Shown here: positions 50,363 to 60,300 of the stretch, piece by piece | Layout: each line of letters starts with the position of its first letter | Numbering within the stretch: position 1 is the first letter of the stretch | DNA from: Morinoia aosen | Taxonomy: Eukaryota > Arthropoda > Malacostraca > Amphipoda > Talitridae | Direction of reading: 5' to 3' | Length of the DNA: 64,000 nt | Assembly: GCA_030386875.1 (NCBI GenBank) | Contig: CM059577.1 | Location: 21,401,038-21,465,037 of the forward strand | Program-made: the position numbers and the translations under genes | The notes under the pieces: generated by a model | The model's input: only the letters and a program-made list of their open reading frames with translations | Told to the model about the DNA's origin: nothing | Databases searched by the model: none

Positions 50363-50833
50363 GGATGAGCCGGCCTGCAGATACACTCGGCTTCAACTCC
50401 GCTCACTCCTGTGATTTCTCGGCCTGCTCTGCGTCTGAAAACTTCAATGAATGAAATCGATACTAATGAAAAAAGACAATAGCTAAAATTGCTGTCACTA
50501 TTGATAAGGTTTTCGGTGAAACTAATAAATGGACTTTTGTGACCAATATTCAACGCGGAAAAACAAATTGAGCTATTTTCAACGTAATAAGTTTGATCGA
50601 ACTGTTCAGTTGATGAAGATTTTAAAATTTGATTACAAAAAATATCCAGGAACTCAATTTGATGAACCATTAAAAACGGAAAAAAATTATTTATGCATTT
50701 CAGGGTAATGTTTGGAAAATTATTCCAGTTTCCGCTGATGTTGCCAGTGTTCCAGGAGAACGTTTGTGTCTGATAGGAAGTGCCGACCGATCGGACCGAA
50801 GTGCCGTTCGCATTCAGTGCAGCGACGGCCGCG

Positions 50834-50925
50834 ATGGTGGTAGGTGGCATGCGGTGGTCAATCGTGCTTGTTGCAGTAACATCGCTATCATGGAGACTAG
50901 CGGCTGGGCAAAATGATTTAAGCTC
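50834..50925 (+). CDS. First coding exon of an unidentified secreted or membrane protein
   Basis: ATG opens MVVGGMRWSIVLVAVTSLSW, then RLAAGQNDLSS: a short start, a hydrophobic core and a likely cleavage site after AAG or LAA, i.e. a signal peptide. The exon ends AGCTC|GTAAGT, a near-perfect donor, in phase 2; without splicing the frame stops at once. The region just upstream is CpG-richer and has TTCAGT at 50814-50819, a possible arthropod initiator, which would leave only 18 nt of 5' UTR. The exon at 56356 fits the phase. An opposite-strand frame of 171 codons overlaps and is taken as a shadow. Confidence 0.6.
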
Positions 50926-51729
50926 GTAAGTGACTATTTTTAGAATGTTTTTTATTTCTATTCATAAAACCTTGCAAGCGTTAGGGAACTGAACTGCCAG
51001 TAAACATTGATCGCTTGCAGTATTGATGGGAGCTCGCGTGGCCGGCCTGGTGCGAGAATATGTTTAGTGTTATGTGTAGCTTTCATTTCCCTCTCAGAAG
51101 TTAATACATCACAAAGTTAACTGGTTTAATAAAACACGGTGCCAACTAAATTGAGTTAATTTTTACGTGTTAAACCAATAATAGTTTTGAGGCCAAACAT
51201 TTTCCGTGTCCCAGGCTTAGTTATTTAGTGATTTTTTTGTGAATTCTTCAGTATACTTTATTTGTTCTCTACCCTGAGCGTCGATTGAAGTGCTTAAGCG
51301 TTATGTTTATTTTAAATACCGCCATTCATGTTTCGCCCGTAAACGTGTGTTCATAGGTTAAAAATTAATTTCCTACCAACATTCAAAAGGAAAACTACTT
51401 TAAATCGATGCTATAAACAAATTTGAATGTAGTTGCTTGTGGACCCAGTAAGTATGCCATCTTGTGATTCATTTTTAATTCTTTCTCGGGTTCTTGCGAA
51501 TTTTGATAGTTTAGTACTGGTGCGTGCAAGATACTCTTTGACGTTCAAATTTTTACTGGTCACTCCAGTATTTGAAGTATTTCTCCAGAAATTTGAAGGA
51601 GTCGATCCTTTTATCTGACCATCACCAGTTTAATGCATGGAAGAGACGCGTTACGCTTATTAGAGAATGTAATGTATTTTGTCATATCGATATTGATGCG
51701 TATTTTATTCGCTTTGGCGAACAACGAAA
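50926..51729. other. Start of the putative 5.4-kb intron
   Basis: Nothing recognised between the donor at 50926 and the LINE relic. Confidence 0.4.
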
Positions 51730-53465
51730 CTTAGTGCCGTTTTTTATTCATTCCATTTGCAATTTTAATGGAGTTTTCAATAAGAAGAGTCAGAAAAAGG
51801 GTGCCGATGACGGCAAAATTGATAAATTTGAAAAATGAACTTAATTCAAATATATTCATATAAATTTGAAACTGGAGAGGTCCTCGGACAAATCCTCGCG
51901 GAACTCCTTGGCTGATATTTAGTAGTTCCGATTGTAAATCATCAATGGCCACGCAACGTACTGCTTCCGATTTGTTAGGTATGATTTGACCCGTGTGCGA
52001 GTCTTCTGATGGAGTTTCGAGAGTAATATTCTATCTTTACGTATTCAAATGATTTTATAATGTAGAGAAACTCTGAGAATACAAGTTTGCCTTCACCAGT
52101 ATTTGAACAGATATTGTAAGTAATTTGAGACGTGCTGTGTAAACTGTTTAAAACGGTGACCAGATTGTTTACCAAGGAGAGATAATTTTTGTTCAACGTA
52201 ATGAAATGCTTCCGGTCTCGTTGAGTTCCGTATAGATACTTATTCAACCGCTACGGCATAAATTTATAACGATGCTATTTATTTTGTGTTATTTATATTT
52301 AATTCTTTTTTGTTGCGCATCAGTTACAACAATAAGCCGTTTTCCGTGTTGTCATTTTCTCACTGCTGTGAAATAAGCGACAGGATGTAATCATGATATT
52401 TTTTCACGAATATGAACACTATTTTGAGGTTTCGCTCTGTTCCTTCCTCAAATTATATTTCTCTGTTTTCCGAGAAAATTGTCACGTTAATATGATGATC
52501 AAATAAAGATTCTGCACTTCTTTTCAATTGCGCGGTTGTCATTTTCATTTTTTCTTGTCACTTCAGACCATCATAAATGAATCACAAGATGACATACTTC
52601 AATACCGTTTGCTGAGGACCGTTAGCGAATCAGTTCTAACTGAGTATTGACTTTAATTATGGATCATCAGTTGTTAAAACCAAGATCATTCTGTGAATGA
52701 GAAGATTTATCCTGTGTCAAAAGTCTTGAGACTGATTGTAAGGTTTTGTTGGTGTATCCCCTCAGGAGGATGTAACTGTTGTATCTATGGGAATTAGCAT
52801 TTGTATTCTGTGAGGAAAATGTGAAGTTCCGAGTTGAATGTTAGGTGGGCCTTCCTTTTGTTAAAATAGAATAGGTTTTCGTTTTGTTTCGGATCGTCTT
52901 CTTCGGTTGACTCCTGTGCTGTCTTTCAGCACCTACCACGTTCTTATTCAACTTTTATCGTGTTTCAGAGCTTTTTTCCCAGCTTGCTGTTTCTATGGAT
53001 TGGGTGGGAACATACATTGTGCATAGATTCTCCGCTCCTAAACTCCACACTGAACGGTGCCTTGATTCCTCCACTCTTTGAAACACCTGTGTTCTGATTT
53101 GAGAGGCTCAAAAACCGAACTTATCTAATATAATCTATTATACCGGGCTAGAATAATGACAGTGGGAGCGTCCTCCTTAATTTCACTGAAACACGATTCT
53201 TTTTTTACTGATAATGGTGAAGGCGTTTCATGTTGAGCGTTATTAAGTGACTCGTAGCAGTGAGAGTAGTCTTTTTTATTTGCAATTATACGAATTTTTG
53301 CTGATAATTAATAGCACAGAAACAGGTCTATAATTGTTGTCGCTAGTTTTCTGAACATTTTTAAAAATGCGTGTTGATGGGGCAATTTTGAAAGATGTTA
53401 CAAAAATACGTGGAAATAAGACTGTCTTATTTTCTTTGAGATAATCGGCGATATTATGAGAGCCT
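51730..53465 (-). pseudogene. Non-LTR retrotransposon (LINE) reverse transcriptase relic
   Basis: On the minus strand, in order: FPRIFVTSFKIAPSTRIF and NNYRPVSVLLIISK (RT start; family form NYRPISLLPxLSK), HSTSQITYNI, GKLVFSEFL with KSFEYV (family FLDLSKAFD), KIEYYSRNSIRRLAHG (K-L-E-x-YG-x-RG), and ISQGVPRGFVRGPLQFQIYM with FKFINFAVIGTLF. The last is GVPQGSVLGPLLFxIYIN, and the catalytic box F/Y-A-D-D is changed to FAVI. The element is dead and broken by frameshifts and by Rep-A copy 4. The type is jockey/CR1-like. Confidence 0.85.
52748..53142 (+). repeat. Dispersed repeat Rep-A, copy 4
   Basis: It begins TATCCCCTCAGGAGGATGTA, contains TTGTATCTATGGGAATTAGC and TTTCAGCACCTACCACGTTC, and ends with a TTATCTAATATAATCTATTA tail. 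It is inserted in the LINE relic, in the opposite orientation to the LINE. Confidence 0.8.
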
Positions 53466-54566
53466 TAAGTACTTGAGCAGAAATTTATTTTATCCACTTA
53501 ATTTGTTTTCCAGGCTGTTCACGCAGTCAGAACATCGGGGGAATAAGTAGGCGTTATGAAAGAAAGAGTTGTGTCCTTGGTTTCAAGTCCAAGTAGGGAG
53601 TTAGTTCACTATAGTTATACTGGCAGGGATATTTTTTACTTAATTTCATGCAAAAAGTTTGAAAACAGGTAAAATATCTTTAATAGTGATAATTTAGACT
53701 ATCCTGAGGGTTCAATTGATTTCGGAGTGTTTTTCTTGGTTGAAAAATGAAAACGGGTAGATACTATACGTCATTTTAACATTGGTTTTATACTGAATGA
53801 ATATGCGGGTAAAATAGTTTCTCGACCCTATGTTCTTATATGGTTGGTCACATTACTTGGGAGTATTATGCGATTCTTTTAATGTTCTACTTCCGTAGAG
53901 TAATGCAAAGTACGCTTAAAATTCCTAATATTGACTACGATGTCTTCAGTGGTCCAGGGTTTTTGTTGATACCTCGGCATCTTTGTGAGATTCATTATAA
54001 CAACCCGGACTATATGTAGTAATTATAATTTAAGTTAGGTTTAATATTGTTAGGTACGGTTAAATTTAATCAATATTTTGTTGATAGATGATCATTGAAG
54101 GAATTAATTCTTCATGTGCAGTACGCATTTTTTCCTCATAAGTCAAGAGCTCAGCATTTCATGTAAAGAGTTGAGGGTCGACAACCACAGTTTGCAAGCT
54201 CAGTGTTTCTTCCCGTTGGGAAAAGAAAGTAGTCACAATTCACCCTGCGGCTGGGATGTATGCAATATAGGCGTGGCTGGAGTTAGCTATTATTGCATCC
54301 TGACCTTAAATGTAAGGTATTTGAATCCTCGATTAAATTTAGGATATCTATTCACTTCATGTTAATAAGATCTCTTTTTTATTTTATCCTTTACCGGATT
54401 ATTCCATCAGCTTCGCAGTATCAGGAATCAGAAAAAAATCTCATTAGTTTAAAAGTATGATGAAAAATAAGACCTAATTCGTTCTTTTTGATGGTCGGTT
54501 CCCAGGAAGAAAACTTTCATATGTACACACATTGGTTGCGGCCTTCTAGAAGCTGTTAACATTTAC
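53466..54566. other. Unassigned intron sequence
   Basis: A short stretch near 54213 (CCCGTTGGGAAAAGAAAG) resembles the SINE body, but the head and tail are missing. Nothing else is recognised. Confidence 0.35.
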
Positions 54567-54629
54567 GTGTAGCCTCCAAGGGGTGGTTGACGTCAGCTTG
54601 TGCTCTCAATGGTTTAACTATATGAAATT

Positions 54630-55026
54630 ATTATTAGTTGAAATAGCGGACATCCAGGTTCCATTGTTGTCAAATGAAATTCGTATTCAGCTGGAAATTT
54701 ATTATTTTCGGTCGAGCTTTCGAAATTTTAAACAAATTTCGTTTTCAGGACAAGAGATTGAAGTTTTTGGAAGCAAAGTTATGGCCAAAACAGGTATCCT
54801 GGATACAAGGGAAATGCGTATTGATGGGGCAATTTTGAAAGATGTTACAAAAATACGTGGAAATGAGAATGTCTTATTCTTATTTCCCTTGTATCCAGGA
54901 TACCTGTTTTGGCCATAACTTTGCTTCCAAAAACTTCAATCTCTTGTCCTGAAAACGAAATTTGTTTAAAATTTCGAAAGCTCGACCGAAAATAATAAAT
55001 TTCCAGCTGAATACGAATTTCATTTG
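54630..55026. mobile_element. 397-bp insertion with perfect 147-bp inverted repeat
   Basis: The insertion is flanked by 13-bp direct repeats ACTATATGAAATT (54617-54629 and 55027-55039) and splits the left edge of the 31-bp minisatellite, one unit of which remains at about 54568-54616. Inside, 54669-54815 and 54882-55028 are identical in inverted orientation (the last two bases run into the flanking repeat). The 66-bp loop is nearly identical to LINE RT sequence at about 53369-53434 and reads KNKTFSFPRIFVTSFKIAPS on the minus strand. The 13-bp duplication suggests LINE-type integration. The open frame at 54583-54918 is a by-product. Confidence 0.85.
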
Positions 55027-55080
55027 ACTATATGAAATTGTAGCCCTCAACGTACAGTTGACTTCGTTTTATAAATCTTT

Positions 55081-56240
55081 GTGGTTGATTGAAGTCAACT
55101 TGTTGCCCTCAAGGCTCAAAGGGCGGTTGAAGTCAACTTGTTGCCCTCAAAGGGCGGTTGAAGTCAACTTGTTGCCCTCAAAGGGCGGTTGAAGTCAATT
55201 TGTTGCCCTCAAAGAGTGTTCGAAGTCAACTTGTTGCCCTCAAAGGGCGGTTGAAGTCAACTTGTTGCCCTCAAGGGGCGGTTGAAGTCAACTTGTTGCC
55301 CTCAAGGGGCGGTTGAAGTCAACTTGTTGCCCTCAAGGGGCGGTTGAAGTCAACTTGTTGCCCTTAAAGAGTGTTCGAAGTCAACTTGTTGCCCTCAAAG
55401 GGCGGTTGAAGTCAACTTGTTGCCCTCAAGGGGCGGTTGAAGTCAACTTGTTGCCCTCAAGGGGCGGTTGAAGTCAACTTGTTGCCCTCAAGGGGCGGTT
55501 GAAGTCAACTTGTTGCCCTCAAAGAGTGTTCGAAGTCAACTTGTTACCCTCAAAGGGCGGTTGAAGTCAACTTGTTGCCCTCAAGGGGCGGTTGAAGTCA
55601 ACTTGTTGCCCTCAAAGAGTGTTCGAAGTCAACTTGTTGCCCTCAAAGGGCGGTTGAAGTCAACTTGTTGCCCTCAAGGGGTGGTTGAAGTCAACTTGTT
55701 GCCCTCAATGGGCGGTTGAAGTCAACTTGTTGCCCTCAAGGGGCGGTTGAAGTCAACTTGTTGCCCTCAAAGGGCGGTTGAAGTCAACTTGTTGCCCTCA
55801 AAGGGCGGTTGAAGTCAACTTGTTGCCCTCAAAGGGCGGTTGAAGTCAACTTGTTGCCCTCAAAGGGCGGTTGAAGTCAACTTGTTGCCCTCAAAGAGTG
55901 TTCGAAGTCAACTTGTTGCCCTCAAGGGGCGGTTGAAGTCAACTTGTTGCCCTCAAAGGGCGGTTGAAGTCAACTTGTTGCCCTCAAAGAGTGTTCGAAG
56001 TCAACTTGTTGCCCTCAAGGGGCGGTTGAAGTCAACTTGTTGCCCTCAAAGGGCGGTTGAAGTCAACTTGTTGCCCTCAAGGGGCGGTTGAAGTCAACTT
56101 GTTGCCCTCAAGGGGCGGTTGCAGCCAACTTGTAGCCCTCAAAGGGCGGTTGAAGTCAACTTGTAGCCCTCAAAAGGCGGTTGAAGTCAACTTGTAGCCC
56201 TCAAAGGGCGTTTTACTGCAACTTGCCATCAAAGGGCGGT
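55081..56240. repeat. 31-bp minisatellite, about 37 copies
   Basis: The unit is GGTTGAAGTCAACTTGTTGC plus CCTCAAAGGGC. A variant unit carrying AAAGAGTGTTCGAAGTC recurs at about 55211, 55366, 55521, 55614, 55891 and 55986, at multiples of 31 bp (5, 5, 3, 9 and 3 units), so higher-order amplification has occurred. The last units decay (TTGTAGCCC). Frames of 83 codons on the plus strand are chance. Confidence 0.95.
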
Positions 56241-56355
56241 TGCTTCTACACCATGACGAGAACATTCCCTGACGTGTAGTTTGTTCTGCTCTTGCGACCT
56301 AAAGCTAATCAAGCCGCAGAGACTGAAGGAACTAAGTGAATAATTTCCCTGGCAG

Positions 56356-56440
56356 GGTGGAGGCGGCTGGGGAGCACATCCACCAGTGGCTGCTCAATCT
56401 ACACGCGCGCAACACCCGCCACTCCGTGCTCGCCTCGCAG
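56356..56440 (+). CDS. Second coding exon of the unidentified secreted or membrane protein
   Basis: Flanked by TTTCCCTGGCAG and CAG|GTGGGG, this 85-nt exon has one base and 28 codons, reading VEAAGEHIHQWLLNLHARNT, then RHSVLASQ. It is sharply GC- and CpG-rich against AT-rich flanks, a sign of coding constraint in this window. Its first base completes TC of the exon at 50834 to a Ser codon, so the two join in frame. No family is recognised. A further tiny exon may lie at 63775-63799, but that is not supported enough to annotate. Confidence 0.55.
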
Positions 56441-56945
56441 GTGGGGACTTATACACGGGGTCATTTTGATAGCATTCGAAAAGAGAAGCACCTAAATTCC
56501 AATAAAGTTGAGGTATACGTAAATTGTATAACACGTTCGTTTCAAAAAATAACTTAACGAACTCATTGTTTCCAGGCCAAACTTAATTAACCACGCGTTT
56601 AGGTTTTATGTGCGAAAGCCGAAGATTACTTATAGTATTAATTGTTACTTAAGTAGTTTGATGAATTTTTTCAAGATTTTAATTTTGTTCGTCGTGTTTT
56701 CGCCGCTCATTTTTGGAACATTATTCGCATATATATATATTTGCATGCCATTTCTATTGTTTGTATTTCAAGCATCCATTCTTATACTTACACACCGGTT
56801 GTTCCCTAGTTAAATAGTGGAGTTACGAGTAGTATGTGTCAGATTTAGCCATAAGTTGTGACGTACGTGAGGTTTTATAAGGGGTGAAATGTTTGGCGTC
56901 CGACTCCACGGAGACCGGCTGGGACTCAGGGGACTCCGGGGGGAG
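56441..56945. other. Unassigned intron sequence
   Basis: No feature recognised beyond a short (AT)n run near 56735. Confidence 0.4.
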
Positions 56946-57412
56946 TGTGCTGCCTTTGTTGAGTGTGCAGTTTGTGGGCTGCCTTTGTTAAGTGTGCAGT
57001 TTGTGGGCTGCCTTTGTTGAGTGTGCAGTTTGTGGCCTGCCTTTGTTTAGTGTGCAGTTTGTGGCCTGCCTTTGTTGAGTGTGCAGTTTGTGGGCTGCCT
57101 TTGTTGAGTGTGCAGTTTGTGGGCTGCCTTTGTTTAGTGTGCAGTTTGTGTGCTGCCTTTGTTGAGTGTGCAGTTTGTGGGCTGCCTTTGTTGAGTGTGC
57201 AGTTTGTGGGCTGCCTTTGTTGAGTGTGCAGTTTGTGGGCTGCCTTTGTTGAGTGTGCAGTTTGTGGGCTGCCCTTTGTTGAGTGTGCAGTTTGTGCCTT
57301 GTGGGCTGCCTTTGTTGAGTGTGCAGTTTGTGGGCTGCCCTTTGTTGAGTATGCAGTTTGTGCCTTGTGGGCTGCCTTTGTTGAGTGTGCAGTTTGTGGG
57401 CTGCTTTTGCTT
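56946..57412. repeat. 29-bp minisatellite, 15 copies
   Basis: The unit is GTTGAGTGTGCAGTTTGTGG plus GCTGCCTTT. Two late units carry an extra T and an 8-bp insertion around CCTTGTG. All reading frames in both directions give repetitive low-information peptides (for example TNCTLNKGSPQ). Confidence 0.95.
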
Positions 57413-59035
57413 ACCTCCATGTGCCTGGTCAACAATGAACACGTTTCCTGCGATGGGCTCAACTGAAGTTCGATATCCAACTCAAATTTAAAGTGAATTG
57501 TTGTAATTATTATCTAAAATAGCTAACCTTAACTGGGCCGTGCCTTCATTTAGCTTTCATTAGGAATTTATAAAAATTGAGTTAGTTACCGCAGGCTGGT
57601 CAGCAGCTTTACGAAAATTCCTCCAGTGACCTCCTGTGGGTCCCTTCGTAGGAAACGTGTTAGTGGGGAAATTAATCGAATGGGATTTAAATGAGCTCAA
57701 ACGAATGACTTAAAACTAGGATACGCTGAAAAATAGAAAAGCATTACGCTGCTTCTATTCTAATTATTTTAACATGGTAGTGGAAAAAATTGCTGCTTTT
57801 CAACGAGTCATATTTTTTAGTTAAAGGTTTTCGATAAGTTTAAATTCTATGGTACGTATCACAAGGATTAGTTTAAAATCCATCGTTTTATTTTTCCTTG
57901 ATTTTCCTGTCACGTCTAATTCCTTCTACTCACCAGAGTGTTGTGGTATTTAGGTGCACAAAGAGAACTCACACGTGGTGATACTCAATGTTCTCATTTA
58001 GGTAATCGTCGCTGTTGATGCCTTTTGAAAATAGCTTCATCATAGTTCCTCAGTCCCGACCCCTCCCTCTAGAGCTGAAGACACTTTTGAAGTAATATGG
58101 CGCCATGTTCTCATAACTAAGCGGCGTTCAATTGCTCCGAAGCCTGAACTTGGTATTTCCTGCTGTTGAGCGGCTGCTATAGTTGCCAGAATACATATGG
58201 GGGCAGGAGCTTGCTCAATTTCATTATCACGCACGCGATCTGTCGCATACGGTTCGACTCGCATTGTGTCCCTTTTGAGTCGCGTTGCCTCATTGATCAT
58301 TCATATGAATATTCGTCATAAGTGTGTAATCATTTCAATGTTAAATTGAAATTCGGCTTTTGGAGAGCCTCGTTTGATCTTGTAATTTTCTGAAAAAGTA
58401 TTGCGTTTTACGGGCGCATTTTAAGCTGATCGCTGATTTCACTGCGGGAAATGCTCTCCATAAAAATTTTCTAAAGACAGGCTTTTCTACTCGAGAGAAA
58501 TTAATTGCAACGATAAATAGTTTTATATTTCAAACGTAGTATCATGGTGATATTATTAACATGGTATTTCAGCCTATAAACGTTACTCTTTTATGATTTT
58601 TTCCAGTTTTGGGGACTCAAACTATTGAGGTATTAGCCTGCGCACACTCCACTTCCGGAAAGGTTGGGGGCATCAGAAAAGACTTTCTCGAGTGTCTAGG
58701 GCTCTAAACACTCACTGAGACGTCAACAAACAGCACGACACAAGGCTTCAGCTCATTCACTGCCGAAGTCTTTCGCCCGTTCCTCAATTTCACGTTCTCT
58801 TGTTCCCTTTCCTACGCGTGTGTGCTCGATCTTCCCTCTCATGGCTCTGGTCTTCCTCCCCCGTGTCCTGTTTACACTTCCCGGCTCGCGAGGGTTCGCT
58901 TGTTTACGCGTTCCCGCGCCTGTCAGCTTTTGTTTCCTTTCCTTATTTCTTTCCCTACTTGCCCAGCTTGCAGGCGAGGCTACGCGTCCTGTCGTGATTG
59001 CAAAGATTACGCTTTATTTATCTCGCTAAGTCCCT
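57413..59035. other. Unassigned sequence with a CpG-rich stretch
   Basis: The stretch 58790-59020 is GC- and pyrimidine-rich and open in several frames. One starts MALVFLPRVLFTLPGSRGFA and is hydrophobic, but it lacks splice or family support and abuts a SINE, so it may be repeat-derived. Confidence 0.35.
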
Positions 59036-59250
59036 GCGGTCATCGTGACCTAGTAGTTAAAGCGCTCGCCTGCATGTGAAATCGCCCGAGATTCGATGCC
59101 CGCAAGTGCGCGCGGTGTTTCTTCTCGTTGGGGAAAGAGAAATTCTGGCATAATTTTCTATTAGACCCAGGAGTATGAAATGGGTGCCTGCGCAAGTGGG
59201 AGTAACTGTCATCTTGTGCTGTGTGTGACACACGAAAAAAATGCATGGAA
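59036..59250 (+). mobile_element. tRNA-derived SINE, copy 3 (3' truncated)
   Basis: The head reads GTGACCTAGTAGTTAAAGCG (A-box) and GAGATTCGATGCCC (B-box), followed by TTCTTCTCGTTGGGGAAAGA, AAATGGGTGCC and AACTGTCATCTTG. The usual GATTGAAATAAA end is not seen. Confidence 0.75.
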
Positions 59251-59695
59251 TCGCATATATTGACTTCATTGTGATGGAACATTGTCCCTCAGTGAGCTAC
59301 TGCAAAATGGAACGTCTTCATTCCAATCTGTTTTCTGTGTTGGGAGAATTATTATGTCCTCTTTTTATTCGTGTTGTTTTTTTTCTGATGCTTTATTAAC
59401 ATTTCAGATGATAAGTTATTTTCATTTAGCCGCGTTTCATGCTTTATTCTTTCCTTATTTTGTTCCATTCAGTAAATATATTTTCTAAGCATGTTACAGT
59501 GAGTTTTTAACATTAGTTTGTCAGATCTTTGTTTCGATTTAAAATTGTTTGATTCTAGTGTTACAAGCATGATTCTCTTTACAAAGGCTGCTCTTCGTCA
59601 ACATTTTTTTTAGTATTTTGTTGTAGGAACATTTATAACATAACGTATAATATGTAGAAATATTCTATATATCTATTTATTCGGGAAAGATTGCA
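59251..59695. other. Unassigned AT-rich sequence
   Basis: Nothing recognised. Confidence 0.4.
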
Positions 59696-60300
59696 GTGAG
59701 AGAATGTGTCAGGCGGTGTGGGAGTGTGTCAGGCGGTGGGGGAGTGTGTCAGGCGGTGTGGGAGTGTATCAGGTGGTGTGGAAGTGTGTCAGGCGGTGTG
59801 AGAGTGTCAGGTGCAGTGGGAGCGTGTCAGGCGGAATGGGAGTGTGTCAGGCGGAATGGGAGGGTGTCAGGTAGTGTGAGAGTGTGTCAGGCGGAGTGGA
59901 AGTGTGTCAGGCGGAGTGGGAGTGTGTCAGGTGGTGTGAGAGTGTGTCAGGCGGAGTTGAAGTGTGTCAGGCGGAGTGGAAGTGTGTCAGGCGGAATGGG
60001 AGTGTGTCAGGTGGTGTGAGAGTGTGTCAGGCGGTGTGAGAGTGTCAGGTGGAGTGGGAGTGTGTCAGGCGGAATGGGAGTGTGTCAGGTGGTGTGAGAG
60101 TGTGTCAGGCGGAGTGGAAGTGTGTCAGGCGGAGTGGGAGTGTGTCAGGTGGTGTGAGAGTGTGTCAGGCGGAGTTGAAGTGTGTCAGGCGGAGGGGAAG
60201 TGTGTCAGGCGGAATGGGAGTGTGTCAGGTGGTGTGAGAGTGTGTCAGGCGGAGTGGAAGTGTGTCAGGCGGAGTGGGAGTGTGTCAGGCGGAGTGGGAA
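59696..60300. repeat. 20-bp minisatellite, about 30 copies
   Basis: The unit is GGAGTGGGAGTGTGTCAGGC, with variants GGAATGGGAG, GGTGTGAGAG and GGAGTTGAAG. These recur in ordered blocks, again pointing to multi-unit amplification. Frames of 107 and 129 codons on the plus strand are chance. Confidence 0.95.

Noticed and set aside
50335..50850. 171-codon minus-strand frame starting MPPTTIAAVA
   Set aside because: It overlaps the plus-strand exon, which has the better signals (signal peptide, strong donor, phase match). The minus frame has no family features. Strand-specific RNA-seq would settle it.
56926..57480. 184-codon minus frame and several plus frames
   Set aside because: They are read-through of the 29-bp minisatellite in several frames.
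58800..59079. Hydrophobic plus frames in a CpG-rich stretch, possible signal peptide
   Set aside because: Open in three frames at once, no donor site at a sensible place, and fused to a SINE head.
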